Positions 1 to 4,972 of a stretch of 25,073 bases of DNA are shown here, one piece after another. How positions within the stretch are numbered: position 1 is the stretch's first letter; every line of letters starts with the position of its first letter. Under the pieces are notes generated by a model. It did not search any database. It saw only the letters and a program-made list of their open reading frames with translations, and was not told where the DNA came from. A program made the translations under genes and the position numbers. Origin of the DNA: CALZKI01 sp964567585 (lineage in GTDB: Bacteria > Bacillota > Clostridia > Lachnospirales > Lachnospiraceae); assembly GCA_964567585.1 (NCBI GenBank), contig CAZMND010000024.1, positions 1 to 25,073 on the forward strand, written 5' to 3'.

Positions 1-64
1 GTGCGCCTTTGATGTTTTCTGAAATTTCAGCAACGATAGGTTGTTTTAATTCAACTTTTGCCAT
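1..64 (-). CDS. rplJ: 50S ribosomal protein L10, N-terminal part only (cut by window edge)
   Basis: Read on the minus strand from the ATG at 64-62, the 21 visible codons give MAKVELKQPIVAEISENIKG and one more Ala. This is the N-terminus expected of bacterial L10, the stalk-base protein that binds 23S rRNA and carries the L7/L12 dimers. A strong Shine-Dalgarno (AAGGAGGTAA on the minus strand, about 73-82) sits at good distance. Upstream lie a promoter, an L10-leader-like RNA and an attenuator, annotated separately. The rest of the gene lies left of the window. Its normal upstream neighbour rplA is about 24.6 kb away at the other end of the window, which is the unusual point. Confidence 0.93.
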   Translation of the reverse strand, partial: MAKVELKQPIVAEISENIKGA

Positions 65-133
65 TTTTCCTTTTTACCTCCTTATAGATTTTACGCCGAT
101 AGGGAGTTTAAGAGTCTGCTACGCAGCCTCCCC

Positions 134-158
134 GAAGAATTTTCATAGAAAATTCTTC
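134..158. repeat. Perfect 11-bp inverted repeat before rplJ
   Basis: GAAGAATTTTC, loop ATA, GAAAATTCTTC. It is a perfect hairpin between the attenuator and the rplJ ribosome binding site and has no T-run on the minus strand. It may be a transcript-processing or stabilising stem of the 5' UTR; the role is inference. Confidence 0.6.
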
Positions 159-189
159 ACACAAGTTTGCCTTAGCAATCTCATTATAT

Positions 190-217
190 AAAAACTCCCT
201 GCCAAAAAGACAGGGAG
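190..217 (-). terminator. Attenuator hairpin in the rplJ leader
   Basis: On the minus strand CTCCCTGTC pairs with GGCAGGGAG (one G-T pair) around a TTTTT loop, followed at once by TTTTT. This is an intrinsic terminator placed between the L10-binding leader core and the rplJ start codon. It fits premature termination control of rplJL. The 3' arm plus its T-run (GGGAGTTT) is also complementary to AAACTCCC about 85 nt downstream (about 104-111), so a read-through RNA could refold. Confidence 0.75.
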
Positions 218-335
218 ATTCAAATTCATAGTTTAAACTCTTCTCCTCGGTAGGCGATTTACTTACGCCGCGGATAGTTCTTAAAGAACATCTTTTGGCA
301 CCTACTGTCTTCGGCTGGTCATTACGACCTTTGAT

Positions 336-364
336 AGAATAGCACGAAGGTGCGTGGGTGTCAA
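336..364 (-). promoter_or_regulatory. rplJ promoter
   Basis: On the minus strand TTGACA (364-359) and TATTCT (341-336) are separated by exactly 17 nt, a near-consensus sigma-A promoter. It lies just upstream of the L10 leader core, so rplJ is transcribed independently of rplA and of the island. Confidence 0.85.
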
Positions 365-388
365 GAGTTTTGTTTCATTATTTCTTTA

Positions 389-405
389 GATTTCATCCTT
401 CATCA
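389..405. repeat. Left copy of 17-bp inverted repeat flanking the Rpn gene
   Basis: GATTTCATCCTTCATCA here is the exact reverse complement of 1382-1398. The pair brackets the Rpn-family gene at 443-1366. This copy is about 25 bp upstream of the rplJ -35 box. Confidence 0.75.
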
Positions 406-442
406 TATAATTAGATTTATTAGTTACTTACTTGTGAACACA

Positions 443-1366
443 TTAGTTCAGATATGATTTTGCTTTTTCTTCTGTGAGATTACACTTTTGCATTAATTGT
501 TCAACAATCCTTTCTTCCGGAATACTCAATTCCCGCAACAACGTCACCACTGCTTCTGCCACTGCCGCATCCACCGCTTCTGCCACTGCCGCATCCACCG
601 CTTCTGCCACTGCCGCATCCACCGCTTCTGCTATCCCTTTCTCAACGCCCCGTTTAATTTCACAGTCTAAATAATCCTGTAGTGTCATATACTGTTCCCC
701 CACTTTCCGATTGTCTTTGACTTGCTGCACAATGCTGTGAAGTTGTAATAGTTCCGAGTCAACGGCATTTTCCTCTTCCGACTCTGAAAAATAGCGAAGC
801 ATATCTTTCAATTTGTCATTGCCGCCAAGTTCACCACCCGTATACAAAAATAACTTCATTACACCATCATTATACACAATTTGTGTATCTTCTGCCACAA
901 AATTCTTTACAGTATACACCATTTTGTTTTTCCCAAATGGATCGAATGGCAGTATCCAGATGGATATGTAATTGGGCATCTTTCTATAGTTTTCTCCTGC
1001 TCCCAATAATTTCACATCCGTGAGCGCCTGACTGTAACGACTCCTCATAGGCAACTCCTCTGCCCCATAATTATTGGGTTCAATATCATAGACACTGGCT
1101 CTTCGTCCGCCCTCGTACTCTTCCACATATAAATCCATACAAATGCCATGTTGTCCCAAATCTATGCCTGTCAATACTTTTTCAGACATAACGGATATTT
1201 GTTCCACTTTTCGTCCCGTGGCCCTTTCAATAATAAGTTTTGCAATAAATTCTGCGTTTTCTGAGTTTTCAGTTAAAGCTCTGAATAAAAATGAATTAAT
1301 AAGATCTAGATCCTGCATACTTTTACGTTCTTCTTTGCAGGTGTTTGTGATATATGATTTGTTCAT
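443..1366 (-). CDS. Rpn-family PD-(D/E)XK nuclease/putative transposase
   Basis: This 307-aa protein resembles the Rpn/PD-(D/E)XK nuclease-family transposases (PF12784 type) abundant in Clostridia. Visible family features are the nuclease core around residues 66-100 (GIDLGQHGICMDLYV, then VYDIEPNN, with D and E/x residues as in the restriction-nuclease fold), followed by LPMRSRYSQALTD and the ISIWILPFDPFG strand. The C-terminal third holds DCEIKRGVEKG and then an Ala/Val/Glu repeat of about 28 residues, likely a helix or coiled coil encoded by a 24-bp tandem repeat. The C-terminus has the LTEEKAKSYL helix usual in the family. The start at 1366 is supported by GGAAGGA seven bases upstream. The gene is driven by its own promoter and flanked by 17-bp inverted repeats. 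Known relatives promote RecA-independent recombination; activity here is inferred. No terminator is evident before the rplJ promoter. Confidence 0.82.
   Translation of the reverse strand: MNKSYITNTCKEERKSMQDLDLINSFLFRALTENSENAEFIAKLIIERATGRKVEQISVMSEKVLTGIDLGQHGICMDLYVEEYEGGRRASVYDIEPNNYGAEELPMRSRYSQALTDVKLLGAGENYRKMPNYISIWILPFDPFGKNKMVYTVKNFVAEDTQIVYNDGVMKLFLYTGGELGGNDKLKDMLRYFSESEEENAVDSELLQLHSIVQQVKDNRKVGEQYMTLQDYLDCEIKRGVEKGIAEAVDAAVAEAVDAAVAEAVDAAVAEAVVTLLRELSIPEERIVEQLMQKCNLTEEKAKSYLN
552..631. repeat. 24-bp tandem repeat, about 3.3 copies, inside the Rpn gene
   Basis: A 24-bp unit starting at 552, 576 and 600, with a partial copy at 624-631, encodes repeats of AEAVDAAV on the minus strand. 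The three full units look identical, so copy number is likely to vary by slippage or recombination while keeping frame. Confidence 0.9.
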
Positions 1367-1381
1367 AGATAGGTCCTTCCC

Positions 1382-1398
1382 TGATGAAGGATGAAATC
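1382..1398. repeat. Right copy of 17-bp inverted repeat flanking the Rpn gene
   Basis: TGATGAAGGATGAAATC, exact reverse complement of 389-405. It lies in the 5' UTR of the Rpn gene between promoter and ribosome binding site. Confidence 0.75.
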
Positions 1399-1407
1399 CA
1401 TGACGTG

Positions 1408-1436
1408 ATTATATGCTATGCTTAATTAAAAATCAA
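1408..1436 (-). promoter_or_regulatory. Promoter of the Rpn gene, with overlapping palindrome
   Basis: On the minus strand TTGATT (1436-1431) and TATAAT (1413-1408) are spaced by 17 nt. The -35 half is inside an imperfect palindrome at 1418-1440 (ATGCTT-A-ATT / AAT-C-AAGCAT), which could be a repressor site, possibly for the adjacent XRE protein (inference). Confidence 0.7.
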
Positions 1437-1446
1437 GCATTTACAC

Positions 1447-1818
1447 CTACCACTTGTCATCCTCTTTGTCCTGATTATTACGGACATTCATAAGAATATC
1501 GATAAACCCTTTTGCAATCTCTTTTTCATCATCGTTAAGCTTCCTATACTGATTCAGTAGATTTTGCTCATCCGCCAAATCAGGCGTCTTTTCTATGGCA
1601 TAACCAAATTCATATAAAACGTCTGTACACTCATACAAGCGGCAAAGTTGCAAGAAAACATTTACACTAGGCATCCGATTGCCTTTTTCATATTCGTAAA
1701 TACTACGCGCTTCTACCTGACAGTCATTGTCTATTAAATAGTAACTCACCTCTTTGGCTGTAAGATTTTTGGCGTTTCTGTATTTCTTTAAATTCTTTGC
1801 GATTTGGTTGGTATCCAT
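1447..1818 (-). CDS. XRE-family helix-turn-helix regulator
   Basis: A 123-aa protein. Residues 4-60 form a Cro/C1-type HTH: IAKNLKKYRNAKNLTAKEVS, then SIYEYEKGNRMPSV, where EKGNRMPS is the usual end of the recognition-helix region. The C-terminal part (LNDDEKEIAKGFIDIL) is the short helical tail common in small Firmicutes XRE regulators. An open frame continues upstream to 1920, but the ATG at 1818 is preferred: it has AGAGG about 10 nt upstream, and a TATAAT box at 1855-1860 would place the transcript start inside the longer frame. It lies between the Rpn gene downstream and a divergent Rpn remnant upstream. The target operator is unknown; autoregulation is the usual pattern. Confidence 0.8.
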   Translation of the reverse strand: MDTNQIAKNLKKYRNAKNLTAKEVSYYLIDNDCQVEARSIYEYEKGNRMPSVNVFLQLCRLYECTDVLYEFGYAIEKTPDLADEQNLLNQYRKLNDDEKEIAKGFIDILMNVRNNQDKEDDKW

Positions 1819-1854
1819 AGTGTTCGACCTCTTTTGTGCTGGTTTTATAAAATG

Positions 1855-1884
1855 ATTATAGTCAATTTCCCATAAGAAAAGCAA
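1855..1884 (-). promoter_or_regulatory. Probable promoter of the XRE gene
   Basis: TATAAT (1860-1855, minus strand) preceded at 18 nt by TTGCTT (1884-1879). The perfect -10 box supports the shorter XRE start at 1818. Confidence 0.55.
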
Positions 1885-1949
1885 GCAAACCTTCTTAGTT
1901 ATAGTAAAATCACTTATCATAAATCACATTATTTATTCTTTAACATCCT

Positions 1950-1976
1950 GTGCGAATCGCACGAATGCTCACAAAA
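1950..1976 (+). promoter_or_regulatory. Upstream element shared with the ORF6N gene, including a 13-bp palindrome
   Basis: GTGCGAATCGCAC (1950-1962) is a palindrome and runs on as GAATGCTCACAAAA. A closely similar element (ATGCAATTCGCAAAAATGCTCACAATA on the minus strand, written in pieces: ATGCAATTCGC then AAAAATGCTCACAATA) lies upstream of the ORF6N gene at 3510-3484. A shared regulatory or recombination site is possible; function unknown. Confidence 0.4.
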
Positions 1977-2014
1977 CAACACAAGGATATGTACATATCG
2001 GAAATGGAGGACCA

Positions 2015-2368
2015 ATGAATGACGAAAAACTAAATAACCACCAGCTAAAGGACAACACCAGCAAACTGATTTTTGGCGACGCGATTTTGTGTGCCCAGTT
2101 TATGAGGGACTTTTTGGATATACCTCTGCTAAAAAACGTACGTCCGGAAGATATTGAAGATGTATCCCAGCGATATGTACCACTTTTTACATCAGAGCGG
2201 GAAGCGGATACCGTAAAAAGAGTATGGCTATCCGATACAGAATCCTTATTTTTTATTACCTATAACGAAATGAACGTGGACAAGAAAGATGCTCTTACGA
2301 AAGTGAAAGAGAAATACCATCTAACTGCCGAAGAAGCAGATGAATATTTGAAATTGTATTGGAAATAA
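2015..2368 (+). pseudogene. Internally deleted Rpn-family transposase remnant
   Basis: The 117-aa frame starts with a strong GGAGG (2006-2010) and ATG at 2015. Residues 16-72 (KLIFGDAILCAQFMRDFLDI, VRPEDIEDVSQRYVPLF, ADTVKRVWL) match the N-terminal domain expected of Clostridial Rpn-family proteins of about 300 aa. The frame then jumps from ESLFFIT directly to a C-terminal tail (KVKEKYHLTAEEADEYLKLY), so the nuclease core is missing. The frame is preserved across the deletion, so a short protein may still be made. It is the only clear plus-strand gene in the window and ends in a strong terminator. Its 3' 76 bp and terminator are duplicated at 3638-3736. Confidence 0.75.
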
Positions 2369-2416
2369 TAAATAAGCACTTTGGAATGTGACTAACAATC
2401 CGAAGTGCTTTTTTTT
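2317..2416 (+). repeat. Direct repeat, copy 1 (3' end and terminator of the Rpn remnant)
   Basis: 2317-2392 matches 3638-3713 with only two visible mismatches. The following terminators share their stem-base sequence but differ in the loop side. The two copies are 1,321 bp apart in the same orientation and bracket the ORF6N gene. Confidence 0.9.
2374..2416 (+). terminator. Terminator of the Rpn remnant
   Basis: AAGCACTTTGGA (2374-2385) pairs with TCCGAAGTGCTT (2399-2410) with one G-T pair and is followed by a run of T to 2416. It may also end the convergent ORF6N transcript. Confidence 0.88.
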
Positions 2417-2430
2417 AAATAACCTTAAAA

Positions 2431-3444
2431 CTAAATTACCTTATCTGCTCCTAAAAGCAGCTTATCAATTACTGCGTGAAGAATTGCTGTATTTTCCATC
2501 TTGTTAATAGCACACAGTTTCTTTCCGGCATCTTTACTGGATGCACCACAATGATACGCCTGTTCTGTAGCCAAACCATAATCCAAAATAATCCATCTGT
2601 CATGACAATCCGGATTGGATTTAATGCGAAGCGTTGGGTATTGATTACAAAAATCAGTCACCACCGCAGTTGTTAAAAATCCGTTCCGTCCTCGCCCATT
2701 CTCTGTAAATAATATAACTTCCACACCTTGTTTTTTCTGTGATAAAAGCTGTAATGATTTCGTATTCATGTAGTCATCTACTACATAAATACTTGTAGTT
2801 GCCTGTTGATAAATATCTATATATGCTACATCTGCCTCAAACTTTTGACCTTTGTATATGACAAAATTTTTACAATCTTTATAAGATACAAAATTTTCAT
2901 TAAGTGCTTCGATACTCTTCTGAATATCTTGAACATTACTTTCTGTCTTCTTCTGTCTATCAGATACACTTGCCATTTGTACGGATATTTCCGACACTTT
3001 TGCCGTTACAAGATGCAGTTCTGCCTCCGTAACAAATTGATGATTCTGTCTTATGTAATGACGCATTTCACGAAAAGCTCGCATAATAAAAATACTTTGT
3101 TGCTCTGCCAGTTCTCCACGAAGAACAGTTGCGAGCATATAAATACCTTGCTCGGTAAAGGCATAAGGCAATTTTCTTCTTCCACCGTCCTGACCTTTAA
3201 AAAAATTATTGTTTTGTGAAGTCGCAATTTGCGACTTCACAAAAACTGTTTCATCCTTTGTAAGTTGAAACATAAAATCTTCCGGGAACCTATTAATATT
3301 ACGTTTCACCTGTTCATTTAAACGTTTTACTTCGTATCCGTAAATTTCTGCCAAATCGTAATCCAGCATAACCTGATGTCCTCTTATAATATAAACACGA
3401 TTGCATACGTTATCTATTGTCATCAACTCTGTCTTTTCTTCCAT
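2431..3444 (-). CDS. ORF6N-domain protein with C-terminal PLD-like domain
   Basis: 337 aa. Residues 8-95 are a classic ORF6N/KilA-N-type DNA-binding domain as found in phage and mobile-element regulators (VYIIRGHQVMLDYDLAEIYG, EVKRLNEQVKRNINRFPEDF, MFQLTKDE, QIATSQ). AFTEQGIYMLATVLRG follows, as in that family. The middle (about 135-185) looks helical. The C-terminal part (about 200-325) resembles a phospholipase-D-like module: a strand ATTSIYVVDDYM, EVILFTENG, then HDRWIILDYG and GASSKDAGKK. The usual HxK is HDR here, so catalysis is uncertain. GGAGG precedes the ATG at 3444. The gene sits between two direct copies of an Rpn 3' end, which suggests it was inserted or captured there. Anti-phage or host-takeover roles are possible but not shown. 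Confidence 0.8.
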   Translation of the reverse strand: MEEKTELMTIDNVCNRVYIIRGHQVMLDYDLAEIYGYEVKRLNEQVKRNINRFPEDFMFQLTKDETVFVKSQIATSQNNNFFKGQDGGRRKLPYAFTEQGIYMLATVLRGELAEQQSIFIMRAFREMRHYIRQNHQFVTEAELHLVTAKVSEISVQMASVSDRQKKTESNVQDIQKSIEALNENFVSYKDCKNFVIYKGQKFEADVAYIDIYQQATTSIYVVDDYMNTKSLQLLSQKKQGVEVILFTENGRGRNGFLTTAVVTDFCNQYPTLRIKSNPDCHDRWIILDYGLATEQAYHCGASSKDAGKKLCAINKMENTAILHAVIDKLLLGADKVI

Positions 3445-3637
3445 AGTAATCCTCCGATACCTCTGTCTGCTGTTATGTTTTCATATTGTGAGCATTTTTG
3501 CGAATTGCATAAGATGTTTAAATAAAAAATGTGATTTGTGAATTGTGGTTTTAATATACTATTTGAATGCGGATAATACAAGAATATTTCTATTAAATAA
3601 TTCTAAAATTTTGTGTAAAGAAGATGGGCTTGAAGAT
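3445..3637. other. Gap upstream of the ORF6N gene; no gene seen
   Basis: Part of a gene-free stretch running to 3819. It carries the ORF6N ribosome binding site (GGAGG next to 3444) and the shared upstream element at 3484-3510. I see no convincing -35/-10 pair and no RNA gene. From 3638 the duplicated Rpn tail begins. Confidence 0.5.
3484..3510 (-). promoter_or_regulatory. Upstream element shared with the Rpn remnant
   Basis: Minus-strand partner of 1950-1976; the strongest shared block is ATGCTCACAA preceded by a CGC/GCG-containing half-palindrome. It lies about 40-65 bp upstream of the ORF6N start. Confidence 0.4.
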
Positions 3638-3689
3638 CCATTTAACCGCCGAAGAAGCAGATGAATATTTGAAATTGTATTGGAAATAA
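3638..3689 (+). pseudogene. Orphan 3' fragment of an Rpn-family gene
   Basis: This stretch still encodes HLTAEEADEYLKLYWK and a TAA stop, identical in protein to the end of the remnant at 2368, but no matching upstream part of the gene is present. It is the coding part of direct-repeat copy 2. Confidence 0.8.
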
Positions 3690-3694
3690 TAAAT

Positions 3695-3736
3695 AAGCAC
3701 TTTGGAATGTGACCACACTCCAAAGTGCTTATTTTT
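3695..3736. terminator. Bidirectional terminator ending the glycan operon
   Basis: AAGCACTTTGGA (3695-3706) pairs perfectly with TCCAAAGTGCTT (3719-3730). ATTTTT follows on the plus strand; on the minus strand the run is the weaker TTATTTATTATTT. It lies 84 bp beyond the last gene of the 16-gene minus-strand operon and is the only good stop signal seen for it. Confidence 0.7.
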
Positions 3737-3819
3737 AATCTTAAACTGCATAACAAGATACAAAAGCCATAACTATGGCAACGTGCAAAAAATTTTATAC
3801 AAATATTTTTGCCGCCTCA

Positions 3820-4953
3820 TCAAATCACATACTCCATCTCATCAGTACAAACCAAATCGACACCCATCGCTAATAGTTTATTTACATTATCTTTTGAAAT
3901 ATCGCCGTATACACCAACCTTACAGTTTCTTTCGTGGAAGAAATCTAGAAAATCTTCATCCACCTGTCTATATTCCACTATAGCTGTTCCTATGCCACAC
4001 TTTTTGCATAATGCCATTATACTTTTCATAGGCTTATTCCAATACAAAAATACATAACGATTAAATCCAATTTGGTTTTGAATCTCTACAAATGCCTTTT
4101 CAGACGATACCTCCACAATAAATCTTTCTTTAATATTATCCGAAAATTTATCTAAAACAGATTTCATTCGCAAAATCAGTTCTGTGTACTGAGAAAAATC
4201 TTTATACTTCAAATCCAAAACAAAAAATACATCACCATATTTCTCTGCAAGTTCACATATGTCCGCAAACCTTAATGGTTGATATTTGCCATACACTTTT
4301 TCTTTTTCTAATTGCTCAAACGAACTTGGCCACCCCTCTGCATCATATGTATTATATGTATTTTTCTCCATACTTCGACCATCCGTATATCGAATGTTAC
4401 TAAATACATCTGTACCATGGCAACATATTACTTCACCATCAACCAACGACAAATCCGTTTCAAAAATTTTAAAGCCTGCCTCCAAATTTGAATAAAATGC
4501 ATCTGCAGAATTTGTATATTTTATTCCATCAACGGCACCTAATGCATGTGCATAACAGTTATACTCCATATCCCATACATACTGATACTCATTATTTCCT
4601 TCAAAACTTTCTTCTCTGATATTTTTGTTTTTTTCTATGGTCGGGTAGACAAAATAATATTTTATCCCATATTTCTTAATCTGTTCACTAATTTCATACC
4701 AGTACTGTGATGTAATGACACAAACCGTTTTTTCCGGATCAAGCTCCAGCATTTTTTCCGGATTATCTATCATTATTCCGGATAGACTTGTCCCCCACTT
4801 TTGCTCGCCATTATCATATATTCCCATAACACGAAACTGTCCCTCATATTCTTTTAAAAACATTTTGCCGGTTTCAGCTCCGCCGAACAAGACTATATTT
4901 CTTCCATTCACAGCGTCACAAAAATCATGCCAGCTAAATTTGTCATACTGCAT
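3820..4953 (-). CDS. GDPD-like phosphodiesterase with N-terminal Rossmann-like domain
   Basis: 377 aa from the preferred start. N-terminal residues 15-105 form a small Rossmann-like unit: NIVLFGGAETG, a strand ending in MGIYDN, then VCVITSQYWYEI. From about residue 130 the sequence follows the glycerophosphodiester phosphodiesterase TIM-barrel pattern: AHALG in place of HRG, YTNSADAF in place of the ENT motif, FETDLSLVDGEVICCHG with metal-ligand E and D plus the second His, and LDLKY near the E.K position. Catalytic His, Glu and Asp thus appear kept. With TagD and a TagF-like enzyme in the same operon, a glycerophosphate-containing substrate is likely: trimming, transfer or turnover (inference). 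GGAGG eight bases before the ATG at 4953 decides the start; an in-frame ATG at 4968 overlaps that site. Last gene of the operon. Confidence 0.7.
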   Translation of the reverse strand: MQYDKFSWHDFCDAVNGRNIVLFGGAETGKMFLKEYEGQFRVMGIYDNGEQKWGTSLSGIMIDNPEKMLELDPEKTVCVITSQYWYEISEQIKKYGIKYYFVYPTIEKNKNIREESFEGNNEYQYVWDMEYNCYAHALGAVDGIKYTNSADAFYSNLEAGFKIFETDLSLVDGEVICCHGTDVFSNIRYTDGRSMEKNTYNTYDAEGWPSSFEQLEKEKVYGKYQPLRFADICELAEKYGDVFFVLDLKYKDFSQYTELILRMKSVLDKFSDNIKERFIVEVSSEKAFVEIQNQIGFNRYVFLYWNKPMKSIMALCKKCGIGTAIVEYRQVDEDFLDFFHERNCKVGVYGDISKDNVNKLLAMGVDLVCTDEMEYVI

Positions 4954-4972
4954 TCGGCATTCCTCCATATAT

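Larger units (their letters stand above)
65..335 (-). ncRNA. rplJ 5' leader (L10-leader-type autoregulatory RNA plus downstream hairpins)
   Basis: The transcribed minus strand between the rplJ promoter and start codon contains the conserved-looking L10 leader core: CCGAAGACAGTAGGTGCC (about 315-298), then CGCCTACCGAGG (about 255-244), so GTAGG can pair with CCTAC. In Firmicutes this RNA (Rfam L10 leader family) is bound by the L10(L12)4 complex and represses rplJL. Downstream of the core are an intrinsic-terminator-like attenuator (190-217) and a perfect 11-bp hairpin with a 3-nt loop (134-158). This stretch explains the long gap before the first accessory gene; no protein gene is supported in it. 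Confidence 0.8.
3638..3736 (+). repeat. Direct repeat, copy 2
   Basis: Second copy of 2317-2416 (see there). Recombination between the copies would delete the ORF6N gene. Confidence 0.88.

Noticed and set aside
143..229. A 28-codon reading frame on the minus strand that runs through the rplJ attenuator, like a leader peptide.
   Set aside because: The nearest purine-rich site is about 13 nt from the ATG and there is no run of regulatory codons; the L10-leader structure explains the region better.
552..631. CRISPR-like or minisatellite array.
   Set aside because: No spacers; units are contiguous and keep the reading frame of the Rpn gene.
474..674. Plus-strand frame rich in Thr/Ala/Ser repeats.
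   Set aside because: It is the antisense shadow of the 24-bp repeats in the Rpn gene.
1418..1440. Palindrome as terminator of the XRE gene.
   Set aside because: AT-rich stem and no T run after it on the minus strand; it overlaps the Rpn promoter, so an operator is more plausible.
1819..1920. N-terminal extension of the XRE protein.
   Set aside because: A TATAAT box lies inside it and the ATG at 1818 has a ribosome binding site and matches the usual start of the HTH domain.
2806..3219. 137-codon plus-strand frame inside the ORF6N gene.
   Set aside because: Low-complexity antisense frame with no ribosome binding site; the minus-strand ORF6N and PLD-like motifs are clear.
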